A stretch of 64,000 nt of DNA from Pestalotiopsis fici W106-1 (Eukaryota > Ascomycota > Sordariomycetes > Amphisphaeriales > Sporocadaceae). Location of the stretch: contig NW_006917096.1 of NCBI RefSeq assembly GCF_000516985.1, forward strand, positions 2,589,606-2,653,605. Reading direction: 5' to 3'. The translations under genes and the position numbers were made by a program. This document shows, one piece after another, positions 1 to 12,952 of the stretch. Below the pieces are notes generated by a model. The model saw nothing but the letters and a program-made list of their open reading frames with translations. It ran no database searches and was not told the DNA's origin. The number at the start of each line of letters is the position of its first letter. Position 1 is the stretch's first letter.

Positions 1-1218
1 CCTAGTTAGGTACCCAGGTATGTAAGTACTTCATTTCCATCGCACATCTCCTGCAGCTTTCCAAATATACATATCGCACATAGCGATTTCAACGCTATTT
101 GAAGGACCCGAAAGTAAACTGCACTGCAATTTTAGCATCAAGCACAATGGACCAATTGCCTTGACCATTTTCTGCGTATTGAAGCCCAGAGCGGCTATGC
201 TTGGCCAGTGGCCAGGTCGTGGTCCCTCCTAGCTTAAAGCTGACTTTTCATAGATAAATCACTCTTCCCGTGGGGAGGACTTATATAGCATCCATCTCGA
301 CACCACTAAGTTCATTTACCCCGCCAAATCCTTTGCCTAATCTGGATTTCACTGCAATTTCAACATGACTAGAGGCGGCCGGCCACGGGGACCGAGGAGC
401 ACACGCGTGTTAGAGCTCGAGACTGTCCCCATTAAATTTGAGTGGTCCGTCATTGGAAAGCTAGTGGCAGAACAATGTATATAATGAAAAGGCCCCCTCT
501 ATTCTTCGTTCCAAAATGACTAATATCGATGATGATTTTTTTGGACACTTTTTGAAGTAGTCTTTCATAGTTATGGCGTGGGTACCGATCCGACAACGTT
601 TTCTGTCCAGCGAAAGACAGACCTTTCTTCCGTTGGTATTCCTCAACCAATGCTGATTCGTCTGATACCACTGGCGCAAGTAAACAAATTCGAAAAACAG
701 GGGCTAAAACGAAGTCAGACGGTGATTTCCAAGACTTACATGTAGCTTTCTATTATCCAAAGGGTGAGCAGAAATGTAAGCTTGTTGCCGACTAAAGTCT
801 TGTGTAGGTGTTTACAATTATGGAAAATGCGATCACTAAGAATACTGCGACTAGGGATTGGCACGATAACAGATTTGAATGAAGACTCTTGTGCGACAGT
901 GCAACGACGTGGCCGACAGTAGTCAATGTGAACGAGACATCCCTTCAACTGATCGCCCAGATCAGACTCGATTGTGATTTTGTGTGTGGTGTGCTCTCCT
1001 CTTGGTGTAGGAGAATATACAGTATACACAGTCAAAGTACTTTAAAGTAGTCGGTCGCTGAACAGCGTACAGAAGGTAAAAATATGGCTTTAGTGCCCAA
1101 TCAAGAACAAATTGTAGCTACCATAAAGCCCCGTTTCTCGCCTTTTTCATACTCATTCATAGTATTCCCCAATAAGATTCGGAAGCTCCTCTAGCTTACT
1201 ACCATATCCACTTCCGCC
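1..1218. other. Gene-free stretch at window start
   Basis: No convincing coding exon was found on either strand. The open frames here are short, overlap each other on both strands and show no recognisable domain. The right part is the 3' flank of the dioxygenase gene that ends at 1219. Confidence 0.5.
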
Positions 1219-2327
1219 TTAAGCACGAAGGATGGCAGCAGGGTGGATCGTGGTGGGAGTACGCGACAGATCAATACCAATCGTCAACCAGGCCAAGAAG
1301 CCATCCTCGATGCTGTCGCCAAGCTGGACATAGTTGAAGACGGGGTCATTGTCGTTGCCGACCTCGACGGCAAAGACGCGGTCCTCGGCGTTGGAGGTGA
1401 CGGGGTTGGTGTTGCTGCTGTAAGGGGAGATTTGCTCCACCAGGTCGCGGACAGACTGGTCCCAGAAGACTTGGCCGACGTGCTGGGCGGTGAGGTCGTA
1501 AAAGGTACCGTTCTCGCGCGGTTCGGCGTCCAGGTGGAGGATGGTGTGGACGTGAGTGGCACGGCCGGCGTAGTGGCCCTTTTGGGGGAAAGACAGAAAT
1601 CAGCTTCAGCACTTTTGGATAAATTCTTTTCGATTACTTACAGGGAATATGGTATCGAACTGAGCAACACCATCTGCGTCAGTGGGCTGGACACCTCTCA
1701 GCCAGGTCAAGCCGATCTGAGACTGGCCATTGCCGCCGTTGCTGGTGCCAGAGTAGACGCCCGTGCTGTTGGCGTTGAAGATTTCGTAGTAGGCACCCTC
1801 GATGGGCTCACAGGTAGTGTAGTCCAAGAACTGGAAGTCGTAGTGCACAGGAATACCGGGCTCATCCTCGGTCAGATCCGAGCGGACGTATTCGCCAGCA
1901 ACATCTTAGGGAAAATCATTAGTCAATAGTATGCGGGGACTCGTGGATTGTTCAACGCACAGTACGGTCCGCTCTCGCCCTCGGGAGTCAGGACGCAAGA
2001 CGAGTTCGATGCGAACAAAGTAGTAGTGGGAGTAGTGAGATCATACCCCGTGTCCGTGGCATTGTGGTCAGTGGCCAGCACGGTGCCGAGATCGCGGCGG
2101 GAGACAATGCCGCGCTTCTGCTGAAGCGCCTGCACAGTCGCCGCACGGCGAGCGATGGCGCGGTCCTCGATACCACGGGCCTTGACCTTTGAGGCACAGT
2201 GAGCAATGTTTCCACGAGTGGTGAGAAGAAATTCCTGTCGCTTGGCGAGCTCCTCCTCGAGGTCATGGCCGGTGTGAGCCAAAGCCACACCTGAAGCAAG
2301 AGCGAGCAGCAGAACCTGGAAGCGCAT
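1219..2327 (-). CDS. Secreted intradiol ring-cleavage dioxygenase-like protein
   Basis: Three exons: 1961-2327, 1643-1904 and 1219-1578. Introns are 1905-1960 and 1579-1642 to within one base; the donor after Phe-Pro lies at 1641/1642. The product is about 329 aa. It starts with a signal peptide (MRFQVLLLALASGVALAH) followed by a processed-looking segment. The first splice recreates GPYYVAGEYVRSDLTEDEPG, the usual entry to the intradiol dioxygenase fold. The second joins FDTIFP to GHYAGRATHVH, which carries the Tyr and His residues that bind the non-haem Fe(III) in this family. Such enzymes cleave catechol-type rings between the two hydroxyls; the extracellular fungal branch is thought to act on plant or lignin-derived phenolics or host catechols. 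Substrate cannot be told from sequence. Confidence 0.9.
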
Positions 2328-5300
2328 TTTGAGGGATTGGGAGTATTGTAGAGCAGAAAGGGATGTATTTGTTAACGAATTATTCTTTCAAGTGTCCGTT
2401 CAACATCGCGGCCACCATCACCTTCATATATGTGTCGACAATCATGTTGACGTCGCCAATTTAGGAATCTCGGAAGGTTATTGAATACAAGCTTAAACTG
2501 AGGTGACCTCCGGTCCCCATCTGCGTGACTCGTCATCAAGGAAAGGTTTTCCTTAGAATTTCAGTCGCTATATTACGTGTCGGTTGTCTCGGTTCATACT
2601 GGTATACTCTCGAGCCCTTGAAGTCTATTTAGACGAAGAGTAGTTGGTTGCAACATGCGTAATACCTTGGGTACAATTGGTGTAAAGGCCTTGATGCGGA
2701 TACATCCACACTGTTACATTAACATCGATCTTCCATATGAGGACTATATAAGTCCAACAAGAGACCAGGATGGTGCATCGTGCATCCCTTGCCGTGATTG
2801 GGCCCGCCCTTGGCATCATACGCGATGGCAACTGACAGTCACGGTCTGCATTTCTCACTTTTGTCCTGGTCTTTTTCCTTTCAATGCGGGAACTCAGGTG
2901 AGAGGGCTCAGGTCCATGAAGAACTTTTATGAAGACACCAAGAAAAGACAGAGAAGGAAAAGAGGACTAGGCAGTTTGATCTATGCAGTACATGGTTCAC
3001 GAAGCTCGCCATCTCAAGCTCAAAGGTTCGACAAGCTGCCACCGAATTGGTAACCAGTGCGCACATAAAGTCTCCCTGCAGATCCGAGCAAGATATTACG
3101 TGAGGAGCGTACCAATGGAAACTCAATGTGGCTAGGTTCTTTCAAGACGACGCAATCATCAGGTTCGGGACCGTGCAGTTTGGCCCGGGGGTTCGCTCGC
3201 TTGGATGGCGATGCCTACACAGCCGCTGAGTTATGTGATTGAGACGAGGATTCGAGAAGCAAGAGCTCAAGTGACCGGCCCGTGATCCAGATATGAACGG
3301 GCTTTGGAAATCTGAAGTGCGGGAGGTGGCTTGAATGGGCAGGCGAATGCGGAAGTGGAGGCTAATTTGGTGGATCATGAGTAAAGACATTTGCGAAGGG
3401 AATTGAAGTGGGAGTCGTGATGGCAGGTTCTGACGGAGTTGTGTGCATACTGCAAGGTTGTGATCTCAGCTTTGGACGAACCGCGGGTCCTTGATTACCG
3501 ATGGGGCACATAGTTTTCGTCTATACCCATGTCTTGGGGCTGTCAAAGTCATCACTTGTCCATGTAACGATACCATGGTGTCGTAATCCGCTCTCGCTAA
3601 ACACTGTCCTCGAATGCTTAAAATGTGCCGGCGGGTGATTTCACGATACTGACTTGAAAGACGAGCCACATGGACAGCTCCTCGTATGTCGTTATTCTTT
3701 AGGCAAGCTATCAGTCGAGATCTTAGTCTCAATTTCTTTTGCATGGGAAATCAAGCATTTCAATACAATTCATTTGCCTTCTATTGAGCTAGAAGCCCAT
3801 TCATGGCGAGAAATCTAAGAAAGCAATTGTGAGGCATCTCTCCCCATACGGCTGATTTGCCAGTAGCTTGACGATATCTGGAAACAGAAGACAAAAAGTG
3901 GACCCACACCGTGACAAGCATCCCTCCAAAAGAACAATTGTTGTCATACGTGAACCTCTTCCTGCATGTGAAAGGAAGTCTCATGATGTATGTGGGTTCT
4001 GGGCTACAATATGAGATGACGAACCGAGGTACACACGGCGAGTTGTTCATCTCTCGCCATGCTTCTACACTCCCCAGGTCAGTAACAACTTTACCAAATC
4101 TTGAAGAATATTGGAATCTGTACACTACTCTGGACCGAGTAGCTTCAACATTAAACATTCAGAAAGTACCTCCCAGGAATCTGGCACCAGGATGAGTGAT
4201 TGGTGGTTTGTGATGATTATGGGGTCCATCCCAATATGTCAGGTCAAAATACTTTAATCGCTTCGCTGGGTATGCATACGTACGCATTGCAAATTCAGAA
4301 GTTATAATTGGTCTGTTTATTGCATGCCCTTGCAGTATTTCTGTTTCGAGTTCATTAAGAGCGCATTAGAGTCGCGGTAGATGACGAACCCGGTACTGGG
4401 GTGCGTGGCTGCATGAGAACGTTTCCGGCCGAGATTCCTGTTTCTCGTTGAGATGGAGCAAAAGTTCATTCATTCTGGGGATCTGGAGTCTTTGACCGGC
4501 ATTCCCCGCACGCCAAGCGCTTGTTCAAGTGGCTCTCCCGCGCGTAGTTAAGAGACGGCGCGTAGGCGGTTCGGAGCGGAGATAACCAGCTCGGCTCGTA
4601 GATAACTCGGACCATTGTTATACTTAATTGGAACGATGTTCGACTTCATATTTCGAGATGTAATGCAGTCATTCCAAGACATTATTCTTCATATAAAAAA
4701 ATACGAGCCTTGATTAGGTACTCATAAGTACACCCCATGGGAGAATCGAGTACGATACCGACAAGACGACATTTCCAGGCAAGAGTGTGCCGGCAACACA
4801 ATGCACAAGTTTGAAAGGACAAGCAGTCACAGCTGCTATGAGATAATGGACGGGATCGATGGTTTTCAACTCGGAGTCAAGGTTCATTCAAAACCAAAAA
4901 TATGTTGGAGAGAGAAAACATTATCCAATTTTCTACGCCACCGAACCGAGACCGCTACCACATCGACGACTTAGTCTTGTATTTCTTCAACAATGGGAAC
5001 GTGCTTTACGGGGAGCATTTTCATTATACTTTCCACGTCGGATTGGAAATCAAGAAGTAATGTCATGGGAAACATGACATAGCTTGGGCAAGAGGGTCTT
5101 GGGTACGAACCTTCCTCGAGTCCGCCCAACGATCAAGTCGATAGTGGAATCGCGATAAATCAACGGCTCAAGGATATTCAGAATATGAGCTCTCTATCGG
5201 GATAGAAACGATAATCCAAGAGAGGCTTTACAAGTTTCCAAACCCTGTACTTGGAAACATGTTTCTGGCCTCGACAGTCACGATCAATATCAGTCGACGT

Positions 5301-6323
5301 CAGGCTCACACTTAGCCTCGGAATCACCGTGCGGCGGCAGGCTTCCGGAAGCCAGATCACGGGGCAAAGCAGAAATCCTTTATCCTTTCAGCTATGGATC
5401 TTGACAAGCGTTTGTTGACGTTTATGCCATGTCTGTCAAGGTTTATTCAAACAGCTACGTACCTGCAATCCTTGCTGAACTATGGTCGTTAATCGAAAGT
5501 GATGGTCACAAGCCCACTCGCGATGGATACGGTGCTGTCGACCCAGCAAATAAATGGTAGGTGTTTACGTTTGTTTCATTGTGGCAAATGCTCTGAATAT
5601 GTGGTCTACTGGCAGGAAAAGCTCTGCTACTTGAAGGTGCTAATTGATGTCTGGGGCGAGGGATCTTTCAGTTCCAGACGTTGATCTGTTGCGCAATTTC
5701 GCGATCAAATTAATCAGGGTATTGGAGCGACCCAACCGACCAGCACCATTAACTTCGAATGGGCAGAGACCAAAGTCTCTTTCCCCCACCGAAGAAGATT
5801 CCAAACTGTCATCTGAAGGATTGATCATTTCTCGAACGGGGGACAACCCTCCAAATCCGACCATGGCAATGGTGGCTAGGTAACGCAAACGGCGGGAGGC
5901 CTTACCAATCTTGATGACCTCCTTGTTTCTTAACCGTACCTAAACCATGAGAGCCCAAAATCCTCTCTCAGACTACCGCCTGCGGTGATGGCGTAATTCC
6001 ACCCCGGACAGTGGCCACTTGGTAGAATGGTATAGGTGCAAAATTCGTAAACCTCGAGATAGGATAGAGGTTTCGACTTCGAACCCCTTAGTGCACTGGG
6101 TTTATCCTGTGACTTCTGGTATCGATGAGCTTTTGCGATTCTGAACTTTCATTGTTTTTGTTATTTTTGAATATTACAATTTGATACTACCCATAAGGTC
6201 AAGGGGGATGATATTGTTCGGTGCATCAAGTTCTACAAGTGCACATTGCACCTTCAGTCAGCATAACGACTATGGGGAACATTCTCAAGATGTACAGACT
6301 ACAATACTCGAGCTCGTAATGAT
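2328..6323. other. Four-kilobase gene-poor region
   Basis: Only short, mutually overlapping open frames occur here, on both strands and without recognisable domains. I see no transposase, reverse transcriptase or clear terminal repeats. Around 6013-6100 there is a short stretch resembling parts of a tRNA, but it does not fold as one. The last few hundred bases are the 3' flank of the GMC oxidoreductase gene. Confidence 0.5.
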
Positions 6324-8303
6324 TCACTGTTTTCCCATGTCCTGCAGTATCAATTCGGCTGCAATTTCTCCTATCCCATACGCTGGCATCTGGGTATTAC
6401 CGCTGTGTGCCACGGGCATGATACTGCAATCAACAACACGGAGACCCTTGGCTCCATAGACTCTCAGGCCTTGATCGACAACCGCCATCGGATCATCACG
6501 CTGACCCAGCTTACACGTGCCCACCGGATGATATGACGTTGACGCGTGCTTTTCCACATATGGTTGCCAATCTTCATTGGTTTTGAACGTGTGGTGGGTT
6601 TTTTCAGGCGGCCAGGAGCCCTTGATCTTGTCCTTTGTGCCCGTGCCCGTGGTGATGAGCTCGTTGGCAAAGCGGACGCCCTCTGACATCATCAACAGAT
6701 CGCGCCTATCAGAGAAGTACCTATGGTCGACAATGGGGTTCTCGAGAGGATCGGTGCTCTCGAGTGTTACTTCTCCACGAGATTGCATGCCCATGAGAAG
6801 GCAGCACATTCCAAAGGCAAATTGGCCCTCCTTGGGAAAATCAGTCCACCTGGTACTTCGTGTCAGTATTTTTGAGAAATCGGAGAACTCTTCGAAAGAG
6901 ATGGCAATGACGCGACTTACTCGGGAGGCCCGCCGTAGGCAATCGTGTGAGCATACTCGAAATTGGGCTGACTCTTCGTTTGCCCCATGGGATCACGGCC
7001 AGGCTTGCGGTCAAAACCTCGCCACTCTGCATTCTCGCGCGATAGCCGCTCGTCAAGGCGGGCCCACGCAACAGTGCCAAACGGAAATGCTGAAAGCCAC
7101 CCGGATTTATCCTCCTTCCACTCCTTGACGGCTTTTTCCAGTGAGTTGGGATCGTGATGGATCTTGGCATCCTCAGTGAGCCCGTCCTCGTTGACTTCAT
7201 AGTAGACGAAGATCAGCTGGTGATCGGAAAGGTTCTTGCCTACGCCTGGCAGATCAATCTCACAGGTAATGCCGAGCGCGTCCAGTTCTGCTTTCGGGCC
7301 CACGCCGGAGCGGAGCAAGACAGCTGGGGAACAATAACTTCCGCAAGACAAGACAACTTCCTTGCGTGCAAAAGCTTCGTGTCTGTTGCCTTGATTGTCC
7401 ACGTATTGAACACCTCGAGCTCGGGGAGCTTCATCAGAGTCTCGTTCAAAGATGATCTTGTCAGCGGTGGAATGACAGTGTATTTCGACATTGCCTCTCT
7501 GGCGGTCCTTGGCGACATAGTCAGCAGCTGTGGACCGAGAGCCTTTCCAGGTCGTTCTCATGGCATGGCCGCAGCCGTGGCCAGTCTCGCCCGTGCTGAA
7601 CAAGTCTGGAATATAAGGTAGGCCTTTGGACTGGAAGCTGTCCAAGAAAAGATCTCCAAGGGGCCCGCATGGCGCTGGTTCAATATGGACAAGCCCGTCA
7701 TATCCGTGAGCGTTCTTGTCTTCGGGAAACCATTCCTGAGAATGAAACATTTCGGCCTGCGAATCAGGCGATCAGTTGGGAACCAGGTTGATCTCAAGAG
7801 CTGCGATAATTACCTTCTTCATGGCGCGAAACATTTCATCGCCACTCCACTCTGGGAACCCCCAGTCATCGTAGTCTTGCTTGACTCCACGTACACAAAC
7901 AGTTGCATTGACACAGCTGCTGCCACCCAGGTATTTGCCCCGAGGTAGACGGCATTGGCGACCATTGAGGCCTGGCTGCGGTGGAGTTATGAACCCCCAA
8001 TCTGTCTCGCCTTCATGGTTCAGAGCCCACCTATGCCATGTTAGATAGGTACTATTTCTTCAGAGAAAAAAAAAAAAAAAAAGATGATTTCACTTACGCA
8101 CCAGCCATGTGCACATTATCGACTTCTGCACTATCTGCGCCTGCCTCGAGTAGCAGAATCTTGACCGTCGGATCCTCTGACAGACGTGCGGAAACGGTGG
8201 ACCCGCTTGTGCCACCTCTACAGTATAAAGATCAGCAACCATTACAAACTCGACCTCGCCTATCGACTTACCCAATGACAATGTAGTCAAACTCGTTGAC
8301 CAT
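6324..8303 (-). CDS. GMC (glucose-methanol-choline) family FAD oxidoreductase
   Basis: Five exons: 8272-8303, 8098-8217, 7814-8030, 6921-7756 and 6324-6849, all in phase, giving 576 aa, the usual family size. The start MVNEFDYIVIGGGTSGSTV places the FAD-binding GxGxxG-type motif at residues 10-16. GKYLGGSSCVN is the first GMC signature. SYHPVGTCKLG and HSGNTQMPAYGIGE near the C terminus carry the conserved His and downstream residue of the active site. There is no signal peptide, so it is probably intracellular, unlike the secreted glucose or aryl-alcohol oxidases; a choline-dehydrogenase-like or general alcohol oxidation role is likely. The second intron contains a run of 17 A (on the plus strand). 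The substrate is unknown. Confidence 0.93.
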
Positions 8304-9292
8304 TTTGAAAGCTCAGCAGTAGACTAAAGAGTTCGAGGTGTTGTGGGTCAGTTGACATCACAGCTCAATGTCGCAAACTTTCTCGTAGTTTTTGGAACAA
8401 GAATTATATTCAGGATTTATAGGATCTATATAGTCTTTGCTCCATCCCAGAAACGAACTTGTTTGAGTCTAAAGGGGGTCCATTGACACGAATGCAGTCG
8501 GAAGCGAATACGCATGCCGGTGAGGATACGCAGGCCAGTCAGATTGCCCAGGCGGATAAGGCCCCAGGCTAAGTCTAATTGTAGTACCTCCGCAGCCAGC
8601 AAATGCCCCTCTCATGAAAGTACTGCGTTGATCGTACCAAATACGTCGCTGACTGCAGGATATCATACATGAATATTGCCAATTCGAGCACTTGGCAATC
8701 GCGGAACGTGCGGTAGATCATTGAGCAAGATTTCCGTGTCTCGAGTCGTCTGCACTCATACTGAAGGATATTGTCGGCCTGTTATATTTGGAATCACTGT
8801 ATGTGATTGCTCCAAGCAATTATTGGCTATCAATATTGAAACCCAACGAATAGGGGCGATATCCTGCGGTTATCAGACATTCTCTACGACTCCCCGCTTT
8901 TTTTTTTTTTTTTTTTTTTTTTCAGCTTGATTGTCATTTTAATCCATTCTCGGCACCCGCTTTGGTTAATTTTGGAACTTGCGCGGCCGAAGTATGTTGG
9001 AGATCTGTAATGCCATGGGCTACCGATTCTTGTTTGTAAGTACAAAAACCCAAAGCAATCATCGCTCTAGGCCTAGTGCTTCCCTCCAGACAACCAATTG
9101 GTTCCGTCTCTGTACAACGATCGGAAGTATACCCTTCACTGCACATTATATCGTTGTGCGCGCCTCCAATTCCTTTTTCCTTGCCCGCTATTTCTATCTG
9201 GCTTACCGAAACTGATCACATGAAACTGCCATGACTGTTATACTTGTACACATGATACTAATACAGTGAGCGAGCATCCTCATGCTGCCATT
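8304..9292. other. Intergenic stretch with a 25-T run
   Basis: This is the promoter side of the GMC oxidoreductase gene and the 3' side of the NLR gene. It contains a run of 25 T at 8898-8922. No coding exon is supported. Confidence 0.5.
8898..8922. repeat. Poly(T) tract, 25 bases
   Basis: An uninterrupted run of T. It could be the poly(A) end of an old retroposed element read on the other strand, or simple slippage. No flanking target-site duplication was recognised. Confidence 0.9.
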
Positions 9293-9392
9293 NNNNNNNN
9301 NNNNNNNNNNNNNNNNNNNNNNNNNNNNNNNNNNNNNNNNNNNNNNNNNNNNNNNNNNNNNNNNNNNNNNNNNNNNNNNNNNNNNNNNNNNN
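9293..9392. other. Assembly gap (100 N)
   Basis: Exactly 100 N, the conventional size for a scaffold gap of unknown true length. It falls inside the 3' coding part of the NLR-like gene, so that gene's C terminus is missing from the sequence. Confidence 0.98.
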
Positions 9393-12300
9393 GGTACTTG
9401 ATCCAGCCAACGATTGTACCATTCTCTACTGTTTTTGCTGAAGAAACCGCTTCTTGCTTCAAGGAGGATTCTGGTAAAGCTCCAGGTTTGCGGTTGCGCT
9501 GGGCTTCCATCTCAGCAATCTTGCTCCTCAACAGCATCGCGAGTTCTGTCCGACGCTCCCACATGGAAGGAGGAAAGTACTTCTCCACCACCATGATTGG
9601 CGTTGCTCTGGCCATACCGGGCAGCTTCGGATGCCTCGCAGTCAGTTTATTGGGGTCAGCCCCATGCTCTAAGAAGATCTGGAATATTTCAGTCCACTGA
9701 GCGGCTGCCTTTTGCCACTCTGGATTATCATTCGCGGACAAGATGAATACTGACACCACATTGTGTAACACATTCTCCCACGGGGTCAAGCCGGTATAAG
9801 AAAAACTGGGGTCAACTCCCCCCTCCAGAATTCGCTCGACGAGATGTGGGTCGGGAGGGCTGAGAACGACACTGCGGCCTTCATACGTTGATGAAATCCC
9901 GTGCATAAGCACATGGTAATTAACCTCTTGATCCCCAGCAACGAGGCCAGTCTGGTCCTTGTTGTGGACGTAGTGGGATAACCCCAGGACTTTGGTGAGA
10001 TCAAAAAATGGAATTTCCACCCCATGAGGTTTGATAAAATCGATGCTGATACCACGCGACCAGTGGCTGTACTCTCGATTGTCAATGTGTAGCGCAGGGG
10101 ACCGGGTTGACACTTGGGGTCTTTCCAACGTGGAGCATGCGTCCACAAAAGTGTCTTCGTCGGAGTCTGAATCATCCAGTATGAGCTTCGCTTGGGGTTT
10201 TTCCGTGCGGGAGGCACGACTAGGACTCTGGGGCGAACTATGTTCCTTTCCAGTAACAACTGTCCCTGTGCGTCAGTATCTTTATTATGTATTTATGCAG
10301 GACTTAGGTGGGTTAGGTACCTGCTCCCAATAGTGCGCTGTTATTTTGAGCTGTGCTGGCGGCATGCTTTCGCCACTGGACCGACGCAACGTAATCGAGA
10401 TGGTCTAGCAACTTAGGAAATCCGCGATCCAGGTCCCTCTCCGCGAGTACAGCATAGGTCAAGGCATCCGAGATTATGTCCATGTCTAGGGGTTCTCCAA
10501 CGGTCGTGTCTAGGGGCTCTACGATGGTCGCGTCTAGAGGCTTTCTGGTGGCCGTGTCTAGACTCTTGAGACACAAGAGTCTTGATTTGAACATGGCAAG
10601 ATTTGGGCTGAATGCTTCGTCGGCAGTCCTTGATACGAGCCCCTCCCACACGTCCTTCTGCGATATCCAGTCCGAGACAGTTCGATGCAAGAACATGACT
10701 TTCGAGTCTGCTGCGTCAGTGGAAGAACGGCTCTTGTTTGACTCCAGAAGACCGGCACAGACACTCTTCAAACGAGCGTCCATCATCTCACACCTGAGTG
10801 ATATTTCTTCGTCCTGCAAGGCTTGAATAGGAGCATTTTCAGCCCACATGTGATTTTCCTCGTCTGCCCAGGATAGGTGTAGCAAGGTTATTCTGCTTGG
10901 CGAGGTCCTTTGGGCGGCGCGGAACAGTTGGAAAATCTGTGATGCTTGTTTGTAGTAAATGCGGTCGGTGCTTCCTAGCATGTGATTGTACAATGCCTCC
11001 ATGTCTTCCGGTAGCTCTTCAACTCTCGCTCGCAGATCCGAGATACGATTTTGATCACAGAGACCTCGCAATAGAGACCTGACGACAAGTTTGACCCAGA
11101 GAAACACACCGCTTGACTTATTGACAATGTCATCAATCAAGTTCGAGGTATCGCCAGGGTATGTTTTCGTGAGCCGAACCATGTACTGGTGGCTGCAAAG
11201 TCGCGATCGCACGTACTGTGTGATGTCCTCTCTTGTCAGGTCCTGCAGCCTCATACCCGGCAACTCTGCAAATGCTTGTTCAAAGACAAGCAGTGGCCGA
11301 CTGGAAAGGCACAGCTTGATGGCTGGCGACTCGGCGCATTCATTGAAAAGTTCAACAATGTCCAGATAATCTCCCTCATATTCGTCGAGCCCGTCTATAA
11401 GCAGGCAAATTTTGACTCTGTTCTCGAGAGCTCGGAGCAGCCTTCGAAAGGCGTCCTTGAGCTCCATCATTGTCAGAGACTTTGGCCGAGGCGGGAGTAG
11501 CGGAGAGTCAGGAGGCAGGCGAGCACCCATGATGCTTGTTGTTCTCGAGTAGACAATATTCCAGACCTCTGGAAGCACCTCTGGAATCAGGTCTCGATGG
11601 CCTTGGAGAATCATGTAGAGCAGAGATCTCAAGAGTCCGCGTTGAGATCTCTGCTCTTCATCCCCACTCCTCCAAAAGAAGAACCCGTACACTTTGGCAG
11701 GCATCTCTCCCGCCCATGCCTTGAAGTTTTCCATCGTCTTTATGTTCTCAAAGATATACCTCATTAGAGTTGATTTGCCAGACCCGACCTTACCATTGAC
11801 CCAGTAAATTCCGCTGCCAATTCGGAGCCATTCGACAAAGTTACTCCATTTTCTGTCCATGTTCTCAGGCCCTTCGTATATCCATTCGAAGGTCTCGTTA
11901 TGAGGAAGATCGATACTTTCTCGGCGGTCATCCAACGTCGCGAATGAAAGAATTTCAAGAATCCCATTTTCCGTCACGAGGGTGCGCAATTCCTCTTCGA
12001 GCTGCGCTTCTTGGGCGAAAGATGCAGGCTCAAATGTGTTGGGAACATCGGATCCTTTTTGACAAAGGAAACTTCCTGCCTGAATCTTGCCTCTCAGAAC
12101 TTCATTCCGACGTTGGATATCGTAGACCTCCCTCTTGGCTTGTGCTTCCTGGATTTCAATGATTTTCGTCGCTTGCAGCCGCAGTAAATCGGCAAGCTCA
12201 TCTCTTGCATTCAAAAAGCTGTTTAGGATTTTCTGGGTCGACCGCAAAATTTCCTTAGAGGTTTGCGATTGCTGCATTGTTGTCTCGTTGAGTGACCGGC

Positions 12301-12952
12301 TATCTTGTGATTAGAAGTGCATGTTGCTCACGGTTGCCAAGCCGCGGATTCTGACATACCGAATTGAAATGAGAATACGAAACTCAATCTCGCCTCGAAA
12401 TCCTTTGAGTGTTGCCGCCAAGTCGTCCATTTCGCTTTTATTCCAAGTGGCAGCGAGAGCTTTCTTAAAGCTTGACCATTTGGAAAATCGCCGTTTCGTC
12501 TCAATTTCGTCTGCCACTGAACCATCATTGCCAAGCTGCAGCGCCTGGCGGGCAGACACGGCCCCAAGCCCCGACCCTGCATCACGAGTCTCTGACTTGT
12601 GTTCTACTTTTCCGGCCGGTTGGTTCTTCGCCTTTGGTTGTAATTCTCTGATACGACCCAGCAACACAATGGCGATCTCGTGGGACCTAATGCACAGTCT
12701 GTCCAACGCGTCGTCGTCTTCAGTGCGATCCTCTTTTTTCAGCTGCGAAATCGGACGGAACTGAGGCAGATTCCTCCTGAGACCTTCCGTAAGTTGGTCG
12801 ATGTCATTGGCAATAGTCTCGATATCCACCACAGAAGAACAGAAACCGCGGTGGGATTTGTAGATTTGCTCGGCGTTGGATAATATTTTGCCTCCATAAT
12901 CCACAAAGGCAATTACGCTGCTGGCTACTGACAAAGCTGTCAGTGCTTCCAT
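9393..12952 (-). CDS. NACHT-domain STAND/NLR-like protein (3' end lost in gap)
   Basis: Exons 12360-12952, 10321-12299 and 10265 down to the gap at 9393, in phase; about 1,150 residues are visible. The start MEALTALSVASSVIAFVDYG is chosen over the longer open frame because it matches the usual beginning of the fungal N-terminal domain found on NACHT proteins. The NACHT P-loop GKVGSGKST lies near residues 367-375 and Walker B (CLLIDGLDEYEGD) near 498. A helical middle region of the kind that follows NACHT comes next, then four 8-residue repeats, then weak ankyrin-like segments (LVERILEGGVDPS, IFQIFLEHGADPN). Fungal NLRs of this build are linked to non-self recognition and programmed cell death; a role here is inference. 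The end after the gap is unknown. Confidence 0.88.
10469..10564 (-). repeat. Four 24-bp coding repeats (PLDxTxxE) in the NLR gene
   Basis: Units at 10541-10564, 10517-10540, 10493-10516 and 10469-10492 encode SLDTATRK, PLDATIVE, PLDTTVGE and PLDMDIIS. All share the CTAGAC core. The array is in frame and lies between the helical middle region and the ankyrin-like tail. Confidence 0.85.

Noticed and set aside
2655..3053. A 132-codon plus-strand frame
   Set aside because: No domain, no start context and overlapping frames on the other strand.
6010..6105. tRNA-like stretch with TGGTAGAATGGTATAGG and TTCGAACCCC
   Set aside because: The T-arm and acceptor do not pair as a cloverleaf, and no anticodon stem could be placed. 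It may be a decayed tRNA or a chance palindrome.
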